IMG/VR virus record: IMGVR_UViG_3300036766_000876
Span: 30,300-94,299 of that record
DNA from: a virus
Reading direction: 5' to 3' (one strand)
DNA length: 64,000 nucleotides
Positions 1 through 7,201 of the stretch are shown here, in pieces (within the stretch, counting starts at the first letter, position 1; every line of letters begins with the position of its first letter). A program made the translations under genes and the position numbers. The notes beneath the pieces are model-generated. The model saw nothing but the letters and a program-made list of their open reading frames with translations, did not search any database and was not told the origin of the DNA.

Positions 1-630
1 GTTGGAAGCGACGCCCATTGCCTTCTGGGCCGCCTCCAGCCGCGTGACGATGACGTCGTACTGTGGTGCCTCGAAGTACAGGACGATCTGCTTGATTTCC
101 GCCGCCAAGAACTTGGGGAGGAGCTCGTCGGGCGAGGCACCAACGACCGGAGCCGTCGCGGCTGCGACCTCCCTGTCAAGGGCGTCGAGGTCCGTCTGCT
201 GGAAGCCCGTGCCGAGGAGTGTGGATGTGTCCGAGAGGTCGCGCAGGATGTCGGCCAGCCCCGCCTCGTCCCACCCACCAATCTCCACCAGGCGGTTCGA
301 GGTCAGCAAGTACGCCTCTGCCTCCGCCACGTCCTTGAAGGCGACGCCCCGCACCACAGGGACCATCCAGTCCTGGCCCTTCATGGCGATGCGCGCTGGT
401 GGCGTCTTCCCTGCGGCCTTCCGTCGCTGGAGCGCCTCCAGCCGCCCGTGGCCGGCCACCAGCTTCCCGGACTTCTCATCCAGGATGAGAGGCTCTGTGA
501 AGCCGAAGCGTTCAAGGCTCGCGTCGATTCCAGGCTCGTCGTGCTTCTTGGGGTTGCGCGGCCAGCGCTGAACCTCCGCCAGTGGGACGTACTCGACGCG
601 GTAGCCCTTCTCTGCCTGCTTCTCGGTCAT
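1..630 (-). CDS. ParB-like nuclease-domain protein, C-terminus cut by window edge
   Basis: The visible 210 residues match the ParB/sulfiredoxin fold common in phages: a VEYVPLAEVQRWPRNPKKHD opening, then the AGHGR signature at about residues 59-63 followed by an LEALQRR helix, and later a TSNRL stretch. Members bind DNA or nucleotides and may act as nucleases or regulators; the role here is unknown. The ATG at 630 is chosen because GGAGG lies 5 nt upstream; an in-frame ATG at 642 is possible. A second ParB-like gene lies at 17220-17891. The reading frame stays open to position 1, so the C-terminus is missing. Confidence 0.8.
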   Translation of the reverse strand, partial: MTEKQAEKGYRVEYVPLAEVQRWPRNPKKHDEPGIDASLERFGFTEPLILDEKSGKLVAGHGRLEALQRRKAAGKTPPARIAMKGQDWMVPVVRGVAFKDVAEAEAYLLTSNRLVEIGGWDEAGLADILRDLSDTSTLLGTGFQQTDLDALDREVAAATAPVVGASPDELLPKFLAAEIKQIVLYFEAPQYDVIVTRLEAAQKAMGVASN

Positions 631-655
631 CACGGCCTCCATGTGTCAAACCACC

Positions 656-967
656 CTAGCCCCGCTTCGACCGCGCTCCAAGCATCCGCGCGGCCTGTGC
701 AGAACGAATCCGACGAGAGCGCTCCCGGTACACAGAAGCCCACTCGCTCCATGCCTCGACGGAGCGCACCGCGTACCACCAGCCGCCGCGGCGCCCAAGC
801 GGCTTCATGTCGAAGACACCGGCCCGCTTGGCGCTCATGAAGGCGCTGGGGCTGAGGATGCCGTACGGCCAACCAACCCAGTGGATGTAATCCCGGAACT
901 CCCCATCCACGAGCGGTGGCCGATCCGGAACGGAGTCTCCTGTTGCCCTCCGGTCAAGCTCAGCCAC
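656..967 (-). CDS. Small basic protein of unknown function
   Basis: This 103-residue frame starts at GTG, 9 nt after the stop of the gp46-like gene, and ends 13 nt before the first possible start of the ParB-like gene, so it fits the operon spacing. It has an aromatic centre (GGWWYAVRSVEAWSEW) and an Arg-rich C-terminus. The centre vaguely resembles the hairpin of small excisionase-like DNA-binding proteins, but no complete helix-turn-helix is visible and I do not assign a function. No other frame offers a better gene here. Confidence 0.55.
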   Translation of the reverse strand: MAELDRRATGDSVPDRPPLVDGEFRDYIHWVGWPYGILSPSAFMSAKRAGVFDMKPLGRRGGWWYAVRSVEAWSEWASVYRERSRRIRSAQAARMLGARSKRG

Positions 968-976
968 TGGGGAGCC

Positions 977-2593
977 TCACGAGACTCTCCCCGCCTCCAC
1001 CTTCCAGCGGAGCGCAGCGGGTGCCCTGGCAGCGAGGGACTCGTTGTGCGTGATGAGGACGACGGCCCTGTCCTTGGCGAGCTCCGCCAGGACATCCACA
1101 ACCGCCTCGATGCCATCGTCGTCGAGGGCGTCCATCACCTCGTCGAGGAAGAGCGTTCCCCGGCCGGCGAAGGCGAGGAGGAGGGCGAGGTCTATCCGCC
1201 GCCGCTCCCCACCGCTGCTTGCCTTGTAGCCCTCGCCACCGCCAGCCCCAAGGACGGTGATGCCGATGGCGTCAGAGAGGCCTCCGGCCTTCCTCTCGCT
1301 GTAGGGCTTGAGCTCAAGCCGCAGCCCCGGCCCGGCCAGCCGGGCCAACCACCCATTCGCGGCCGCCTCAAGCCCGGAGAGCAGCCGGGTGAGCATCCCT
1401 GCGCGCGCGCCACGCAGGCCAAGGGCAGCTTCAGCCGCAGTGAGTATCGTTGCCTCTCGGCGCAGCGAGGGCAGCTCCTGCTCAACCTCCTGCCGCAGTG
1501 CCTCCGCCTTTTGCTGCTCCGCAGCGGCCCTGGCGAGCGTGTCCTCCGCCGTCTTCCGGCTTCGCCCGGCCTGCTCCGCCGCCCCGGCCTCCCGGCTGGC
1601 CGCAGCTTCCCTCTCACGCAGACGGGAGAGCGTCTTCTCGTCGTCCGAGAGCTGCACCGCGAGGGCCTCCAATTCCCCGGCCTTCGCTTCCCTCGCGCCC
1701 TTGGCGGCCGCCTCTGCTGCCAAGGCGTCCTGCTCCAGCCGGGTGCGCGCAGCCACGTCTACCGGGAGGGTCTGTCCGCACTCGCCGCAGGTTGCCCCGG
1801 GCTTCGACAGCCGTCCAAGCCGGTGGCGGACGTTGACGGCCTCCTGTCGGTGGACAGACTCCGCTGAGGCGAGCTCCTGCTGCTCCTTGCGCAGGTCCTT
1901 GAGCGAGGCCTCGGTGGTGCGTACGGAATGTCTGAGGTTGGCCAGCACCGTCCCATGACCACCAAGCGGTGGCGCTGGTGGGAGTGCCGCCAGAGTGCGC
2001 TCAGCGTCCTCCCGCCGAGTACCGTGGAGCTCCGCCTCGCGCTGGAGCATTTGCGCGCGCCCGGTGGATGCGTCCAAGCGGGTCTGCACACCGCGAAGCT
2101 CCGCACGACAGCGTTCCAGCGCGGCGTCGAAGCGCCCGAGGCCCAGCCACGCCTCCAGGAAGAGCTTGCGCTCCTTGTCCGTCGCCATGGTGAAGTGCGC
2201 CGCGTCCGCGCTGCTGAAGACGTGGGTGCGCCGCCAGGACTCGAAGCCGCCAATGACGGCCTCCAGCGCGTCCTGGGCCTTCGTGGTTGTCGGGTACTCG
2301 GTGCCGCGCCCCTCTGGGTCCGTCCATGAGAGCTTGGCTGAGCCGCTCTTGCGGATCCGCTCCGCGGTGGCCGCATCCGTCTCCAGCCTCACGCAGCAGG
2401 GCTTCTTCCCATCCCCGCCTGGATGTGTCCCCCGGAGCGTCTCACCGAAGGCCCCCCAGGCAACCGCCTCTGGGATGCTGGACTTGCCGCCGCCGTTAGG
2501 CCCCGTGACGACAACAAGGCCGCGCTCCGGGAAGTCGAGCACCGTGTCCTCGTGCTTGGTGAAGCCATCCAGCTCGACGCGGCTCACGTTCAC
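977..2593 (-). CDS. SbcC/Rad50-like recombination ATPase (T4 gp46 type)
   Basis: The 538-residue protein has the layout of a phage Rad50/SbcC subunit: Walker A GPNGGGKSS at 31-39, a long coiled coil broken by a CGEC zinc hook at 269-272, the ABC signature SSGGE at about 459-463, Walker B LFLDE at 481-485 and an ITHN switch at 516-519. With the gp47-like nuclease (3619-4728) it would resect DNA ends for recombination-dependent replication. The start is taken as GTG at 2593, which overlaps the stop of the thymidylate kinase gene (GTGA) with GGAGG upstream. The longer in-frame extension would run into that gene. Length is close to T4 gp46. Confidence 0.93.
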   Translation of the reverse strand: MNVSRVELDGFTKHEDTVLDFPERGLVVVTGPNGGGKSSIPEAVAWGAFGETLRGTHPGGDGKKPCCVRLETDAATAERIRKSGSAKLSWTDPEGRGTEYPTTTKAQDALEAVIGGFESWRRTHVFSSADAAHFTMATDKERKLFLEAWLGLGRFDAALERCRAELRGVQTRLDASTGRAQMLQREAELHGTRREDAERTLAALPPAPPLGGHGTVLANLRHSVRTTEASLKDLRKEQQELASAESVHRQEAVNVRHRLGRLSKPGATCGECGQTLPVDVAARTRLEQDALAAEAAAKGAREAKAGELEALAVQLSDDEKTLSRLREREAAASREAGAAEQAGRSRKTAEDTLARAAAEQQKAEALRQEVEQELPSLRREATILTAAEAALGLRGARAGMLTRLLSGLEAAANGWLARLAGPGLRLELKPYSERKAGGLSDAIGITVLGAGGGEGYKASSGGERRRIDLALLLAFAGRGTLFLDEVMDALDDDGIEAVVDVLAELAKDRAVVLITHNESLAARAPAALRWKVEAGRVS

Positions 2594-3237
2594 GTCGTCC
2601 TCCGCTCCTTCCAGGCGGCCACGGCGGAGGCAATCTCGTGCGTCACTTCCTCCAAGCCCGTCTTGGACACGATGACCCACCTGTCCGGGGAGCCCTCGTG
2701 GGCCATCTGCTTCCAAAGCTCCCGGTAGTTGTTGGCCACCTGCCAAAGGTGTTCCGCGTTCCGCTCGTACCTGTCACGCGCCTCAGGCCGGCGCTTCGCC
2801 AGGAGCTCTGGAGTGCTGTCGAGGAGGATGAACAAGTCGGGCTGTGGCAGCCACCTGTGGAGCCCGATGAGGTACTCGCCGTCGAGCCCATCGGCCTTGC
2901 CATAGGCGTAGCCGGAGGGCCAGTAGCGGTCCATCACCACGTTGCCAGCGGCGGCATCCTCGAAGAGCTGGCTCGCCACCTCCATCCTGTTGGCCACCTG
3001 GAGCGCCTGGAAGACGAGGGCGTCGATGTGCTTCTCGCGCGCAACGTCGATGCCCTTCTGCACGTCGTCCTCGCTGTGCGTGGACCACGTCCCTGCCAGG
3101 TGCTCGTAGATGAGCTTCCCCGTCGGGCTGTCCTTGTTGGGGAACTTCCACAGCTTCGCCCGGAGCCGGCCCGCCAGGATCGCGCACTGCGTCGTCTTGC
3201 CGGACCCGTCCAGCCCCTCGATGCAAACGATTGCCAT
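2590..3237 (-). CDS. tmk: Thymidylate kinase
   Basis: The 215-residue protein opens with a P-loop, EGLDGSGKTT at residues 7-16, has a DRY motif at about 99-101 and a LID-like KRRPEARDRYER segment, all typical of dTMP kinases (usual length 200-215). It phosphorylates dTMP to dTDP for DNA synthesis. It sits between recombination genes, and its stop overlaps the GTG of the gp46-like gene, suggesting coupled translation. Start is the ATG at 3237. The identification is firm at family level; substrate range is not visible. Confidence 0.93.
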   Translation of the reverse strand: MAIVCIEGLDGSGKTTQCAILAGRLRAKLWKFPNKDSPTGKLIYEHLAGTWSTHSEDDVQKGIDVAREKHIDALVFQALQVANRMEVASQLFEDAAAGNVVMDRYWPSGYAYGKADGLDGEYLIGLHRWLPQPDLFILLDSTPELLAKRRPEARDRYERNAEHLWQVANNYRELWKQMAHEGSPDRWVIVSKTGLEEVTHEIASAVAAWKERRTT

Positions 3238-3253
3238 GAACCTCTCCTTGCCC

Positions 3254-3619
3254 TCAGCGGGGCGTTTTTTCCCAGACAGCGACCGGAGCCCCGTGCCGCG
3301 AGCCCCTCGTGGTGGCGACGAAGCGCCCCGTCTTCCGGATGGTCCGCTCCTTGGCTATGGCCTGCATCACACCGCCGAGTGCCCGCGGTTCCGGAGGCGG
3401 CGCCAGGCCGGTAGCCCAGACATCGTCTGCCGTGAAGCCGCCCGGCCGGTTGGCTGCGACACCGAGGATGGCCGCTCTTGCTGCGAGCTCCCAGCCAGTT
3501 GGGGCAGCCGCCAGGGCCCTCTGCGCGGCACGCCTACCGAGCACTCTGCTGTGCTCGCGCTCCTCGTTGGCGAGCTTGGCAGCCTCTTCGATGAGGGTGA
3601 GCGTTCCCTGGTTCCCCAT
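3254..3619 (-). CDS. Predicted winged-helix-like small phage protein
   Basis: The frame encodes about 121 residues with a helical N-terminus and a C-terminal part that looks like a winged-helix domain: a GGFTADDVWATGL helix region, a RALGGVMQ helix and a strand pair ending in GAPVAVWEKT. Similar short domains occur near phage replication genes, but this is pattern recognition, not a database result. The stop of the gp47-like gene overlaps the start as GTGATG. I use the ATG at 3619; a GTG at 3622 is the alternative and lies 6 nt after GGAGG. Confidence 0.75.
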   Translation of the reverse strand: MGNQGTLTLIEEAAKLANEEREHSRVLGRRAAQRALAAAPTGWELAARAAILGVAANRPGGFTADDVWATGLAPPPEPRALGGVMQAIAKERTIRKTGRFVATTRGSRHGAPVAVWEKTPR

Positions 3620-4728
3620 CACGGAGCGCCTCCAGCCATGAAGGAGCGCACCTTGGCGAGTACGTCCTGGCGGAGCTCCGGATCCTCCAGTGGCATCTGC
3701 CCGACATAGGCCGCCAGGGCGGCATCGACCGTCGTCGCCTCCCGGGCCGCGCCAGACGCCTGGCTCATAGCCACCTTGGCCTCCGTAGCATCAGGGATGA
3801 GCTCGACAACGACGTCCTCCTCGACCAGTGCGGCCCCCTCCGCCCTGGCCTCCACCTCCTCCGATGGCTCGAACGTCCTCCGCATGTACGGCTGGCAGCC
3901 CTTGGACAACGCCCGCCGGGCCTCCACGGCGTTGGAGACGAAGCGCGGCCCGGGAACGGGGATGACCTCCACGTCCCCGGCAGACCAGCCCTTCCGCGAG
4001 CCATCGTGGAGGAACGCCATGGTGCCGTACCCGAGGCCCGGATTGTTCCACCCAGTGGGAGCGAGGCACCCCACTTGGCAGACTGTCAGCCCGCCCTCCT
4101 CCCACAGCTTGGGCTCGTGCCAGTTGCCGGCGAAGGCGTGGGTGAAGCCGTGCGCGTGCATCAGCTCCCGGAGGGCGTCAACGTGGATGCTGTCATGGGC
4201 ACCCTGGAGCCACGGAGGCGTGCTCCCGTCCTGGATGCCGAGGTGGACCACCAGCACCCTGCGCTCGTACTTGAAGTCCTTGGCGGCTGCCGCAACGACG
4301 CGGGGGAGCCACTCGCTGGCGGGCCCCGGCTTGAACGGGATGGCGAGCAGGCTCAGCCCGTCGTCCTGGAAGAGCGCTGGCGAGTCAGACACATCCGCCA
4401 CGGGCAGCAGCGGAGCCAGGGAGTTGTCCCCCCGTACCTCGGAGGTCATCTCATGGTTGCCGAGGAGCGCCACCACGTCGATGTTGGACTTCGCGGCCGC
4501 CTCGAAGATGTGCTGCGCCTCCCGGATGAGCTGGGGCTCCGGCTTGGCGGAGTCGAACAGGTCCCCGCACGAGACGAGGGTGTCGCACTTCCGGTCCTGC
4601 GCCTCCATCACCGCCCTGGTGAGGGCGCCGAGCACGAGCCGCCCACGCCGGTTGACTCCGCGCTCCATGGCGCCGCCGTGCTGCTTGGGAGAGCCGAGGT
4701 GTACGTCGCTCACGAAGGCGATCGTCAC
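3619..4728 (-). CDS. SbcD/Mre11-like recombination nuclease (T4 gp47 type)
   Basis: The 369-residue protein carries the metallophosphoesterase motifs in order: DVHLG (8-12), GDLFD (55-59), GNHE (90-93), VHLG (161-164) and GNWH (201-204), which coordinate two metal ions in Mre11/SbcD. It is the nuclease partner of the gp46-like ATPase at 977-2593. The start is the GTG at 4728, overlapping the recA stop as GTGA; the longer frame upstream lies inside recA and is rejected. The C-terminal 130 residues are poorly conserved, as is usual for the capping region. Confidence 0.93.
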   Translation of the reverse strand: MTIAFVSDVHLGSPKQHGGAMERGVNRRGRLVLGALTRAVMEAQDRKCDTLVSCGDLFDSAKPEPQLIREAQHIFEAAAKSNIDVVALLGNHEMTSEVRGDNSLAPLLPVADVSDSPALFQDDGLSLLAIPFKPGPASEWLPRVVAAAAKDFKYERRVLVVHLGIQDGSTPPWLQGAHDSIHVDALRELMHAHGFTHAFAGNWHEPKLWEEGGLTVCQVGCLAPTGWNNPGLGYGTMAFLHDGSRKGWSAGDVEVIPVPGPRFVSNAVEARRALSKGCQPYMRRTFEPSEEVEARAEGAALVEEDVVVELIPDATEAKVAMSQASGAAREATTVDAALAAYVGQMPLEDPELRQDVLAKVRSFMAGGAP

Positions 4729-5705
4729 TTGGCGGCCTTCGCCTTCTTGGGCTTCTCGCCACCCAGGCGCTCTGCCGCCTCGCTCACCGTTGGCGAGGGC
4801 CAACCAAGCGCCAGGTACGCAGCCTCCGAGCTCCTGGTGGCGTCCGGGACGAGCTTGAGGTCCTTGGCGTGGTTGAGCGTCGTCCAGGAGTCGTCCCACC
4901 CATTCTGGAAGTGCAGGAAGGAGAGCATCTCCCGGCCCGGCTCACCCAGCTTGTTCTTGTGACACTTCACCTTCACCTCCAGGCCTCCGTCGCGCCGCTT
5001 GACGCCGGCTGTCCGCAGGCGCGCCGTGGCGTAGAACTTGAGCGCCTTCCCACCAGGCGTGTACTCGGGCGAGCCCCACATCACGCCCGGCTTCTCCCGA
5101 ATCTGGTTCACGAAGATGACATGCGCGTGCTTCCCCTTGAGGGCCTTCACCAGTCGCGGGATGAACTTCGACATCACCCGCGCCATTGGGCTCATGTGCG
5201 CGTCCTCCACATCGCTCTTGCCCTCCGCCTCCGTCACCATGGCCGGCACGGAGTCGTAGACGGCGAGGAGCGGGACGTCGTTCTTGTGGGCGTCCACCGT
5301 GTCGAGGAGGAGCTGGAACGCCTCCTCCGCGGAGTCGATGTCAGACGCCATCAGCAGCTCCTCCTTGTTGACGCCGAGGACGTCGCACCGCTCCTGGGTG
5401 CAGGCGTTCTCCACGTCGATGTAGAGCCCGATGCCGGCCCGCTGGACCTCCGCCAGGCAGCCCATGACGAGGGAGCTCTTCCCGGAGGACTCCGGCCCGA
5501 AAATCTCGCTCATCCGCTCGAAGGCGAAGCCACCCGGCCCGAGGACGTAGTGGTTGAGAGCAGAGAGCGGCGACGGCACAGCCCCAAGGACGTGGCCGAT
5601 GTTCCCCTTGGCCATCGTGGTGAGCGAGTCCCCGTGCTTCTTCCCAACACGCTCCAGGATGCGCTCCAGCGCCTTCAGCTTCGCGGACTGCTTGTCGTCG
5701 GCCAC
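4725..5705 (-). CDS. recA: RecA/UvsX-like recombinase
   Basis: The 326-residue protein has the RecA core: Walker A FGPESSGKSS at about 69-78, a Walker B-like LLAVYDS segment near 145, the VNQIREK strand of loop 2 and a YTPGGKALKF segment. It would coat ssDNA and drive strand exchange with the neighbouring SSB and gp46/47 proteins. Start is GTG at 5705 with GGAG upstream; an ATG further up is in a different frame. It is shorter than bacterial RecA (about 350) and has a Lys/Ala-rich tail. It is translationally coupled to the downstream nuclease by GTGA. Confidence 0.93.
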   Translation of the reverse strand: MADDKQSAKLKALERILERVGKKHGDSLTTMAKGNIGHVLGAVPSPLSALNHYVLGPGGFAFERMSEIFGPESSGKSSLVMGCLAEVQRAGIGLYIDVENACTQERCDVLGVNKEELLMASDIDSAEEAFQLLLDTVDAHKNDVPLLAVYDSVPAMVTEAEGKSDVEDAHMSPMARVMSKFIPRLVKALKGKHAHVIFVNQIREKPGVMWGSPEYTPGGKALKFYATARLRTAGVKRRDGGLEVKVKCHKNKLGEPGREMLSFLHFQNGWDDSWTTLNHAKDLKLVPDATRSSEAAYLALGWPSPTVSEAAERLGGEKPKKAKAAK

Positions 5706-5804
5706 GTTGGCTCCGTTTCATGTGTCAAAGATGGAAGTGGGCGTGCTCTCCGCCCTGTCACGCCTCGTCCGGCCCGCTGCCGGTCGGCGTTCACCGGCCG
5801 TGCT

Positions 5805-6587
5805 TCAGTACTCGATGTCTTCCTTGTCCTGAGCCTTGGGCGTCACATCCCGCTCCTGGCGGCCTCTGCCACCTGAGCCGGAGCGCTTGTTGTCGCCCCC
5901 ACCGCGGGCCTCGAACTCCCCTTCGAGAGCCTTGTCCTGCTCCTCGTCGGAGGGAAGCTGCTCGACCGTCTCCAGGTCTACCTGGCTGCCGATGAGCTCC
6001 TCCGCGTTGGGGAGGGCGCTGGCCTCGCGAGCGACCGTGTGGCCGGTGTACTTGGTGTTCATCTTCTCACCAGTACGCTTGAAGACGACGTTGTAGCCCT
6101 TCACCGGGTCCGCGAAGACACTCCCCACGTCGGCCATCTCGATGGCCGCCATGATGTCCTTGAACAGCCCCGGGCTCATCTTCCAGACCTGCACGCCCTT
6201 CTCGGGCTCCTGCATGTCCACCACGTTGACGTACATCGAAGAGCGCGGCTGGTACGCCTTGGCCGCCTCCGCGTCCGCCCGATTCCCACTGGCGCGGAGC
6301 TGCTGCCCCTTCTCGCACAGCGGGCACGGCTGGTTGGTCTGGAACTTGGCGCAGACGAGGGCCTTCGTGTCACCGCCCGCCGTGAAGAAGTGCTTGTGCC
6401 ACGCCTTCATCGGCTTCCGGCCCTTGAGCGGGGGGAGGAAGCGCACGACGTTCTTCCCCTGCTTCGGGGTGAAGCCCGAGGCGAAGCTTGTTGGGAGCGC
6501 CTCCGCCTCCTTCTGCATCTCCGACAGGTCGAAGCTGCCGTACTGCACCAACTGCGAGCCCTGCTTCTTCTCAATCTCGTTGCCCAT
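5805..6587 (-). CDS. Single-stranded DNA-binding protein (gp32-like, zinc-containing)
   Basis: The 260-residue protein has a central domain with a probable zinc site, HKHFF (about 64-68), C79 and CPLC at 88-91, as in gp32-type phage SSBs. The C-terminus is Gly/Arg-rich and then acidic (EDIEY), like the acidic tails used by SSBs to recruit partners. The start is the ATG at 6587 with GAGGTG upstream; the longer frame runs back into the next gene. Position between RecA and a possible UvsY supports a role in strand exchange and replication. Confidence 0.88.
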   Translation of the reverse strand: MGNEIEKKQGSQLVQYGSFDLSEMQKEAEALPTSFASGFTPKQGKNVVRFLPPLKGRKPMKAWHKHFFTAGGDTKALVCAKFQTNQPCPLCEKGQQLRASGNRADAEAAKAYQPRSSMYVNVVDMQEPEKGVQVWKMSPGLFKDIMAAIEMADVGSVFADPVKGYNVVFKRTGEKMNTKYTGHTVAREASALPNAEELIGSQVDLETVEQLPSDEEQDKALEGEFEARGGGDNKRSGSGGRGRQERDVTPKAQDKEDIEY

Positions 6588-6676
6588 CGTGTCACCTCTG
6601 GTTGCGGCTCCTTGCCATCGCGCCTTGCGGAAGTCCGCCGTGCGCCCCGGCTCGTCGCCTGGTTGTACGTCTGCTG

Positions 6677-7147
6677 CTACTCCCCAACTCCTCTGCCCTC
6701 CCTGTTGCGGAGCGCTGAGCGCTCCCGGAGCTGAACGTCGCCTTGCATCTCCTGGCGCTGAGTCGCGCCCTCGGAGACGAGCATCTCCCGCTTGGTCCGC
6801 AGCGACTCCAGGATGCCCCGGAGGTGCTCGCGCTCCGCCTGCGCCTCGATGAGCGCCAGGTGCGCCTCGTCGTAGGCCGGATCCATCGTCACCAGCGCGT
6901 CCACTGCTGCCTCCGTGGGGGGCTTCTTCCCCTCCGGGGCCTCCTTGTGCTTCAGGTAGAGGCCGGCGCGACACTTCTTCTCGTCGCGCTCCCGCATGAG
7001 CATCACCCTGTTGGCCGCGGAGTACTTCTCGTTCCAGTAGGCGTAGTCGCCCGACATGCGGGCGAACTCCTCGTGGAGCTGTGTTGGCTCGAAGTCAACG
7101 CACTGCTTGAGGAAGTCGCTCACCTCTACGTCACCGATGTTCGCCAT
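6677..7147 (-). CDS. Helical protein, possible UvsY-like recombination mediator
   Basis: This 156-residue, highly charged and mostly helical protein lies directly upstream of the SSB gene. The layout (LHEEFARMSGDYAYWNEKY, then a long Glu/Arg-rich helix ending near KREMLVS) resembles UvsY-type mediators, which load the recombinase onto SSB-coated DNA. The similarity is one of layout and context only; it could equally be an unrelated helical protein. Start is the ATG at 7147 with AAAGG upstream. Confidence 0.7.
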   Translation of the reverse strand: MANIGDVEVSDFLKQCVDFEPTQLHEEFARMSGDYAYWNEKYSAANRVMLMRERDEKKCRAGLYLKHKEAPEGKKPPTEAAVDALVTMDPAYDEAHLALIEAQAEREHLRGILESLRTKREMLVSEGATQRQEMQGDVQLRERSALRNREGRGVGE

Positions 7148-7201
7148 GCTCCCAACCTTTCTTGTCCACCCTCTACTTGCCCCATGGGACTGACATTTTC
7201 C

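Noticed and set aside
656-5720. TTTGACACATG word before both the first ParB-like gene and recA
   Set aside because: It looks like a -35 box, but no -10 word follows at the right distance in either case. An 11-base match twice in 64 kb is expected by chance.
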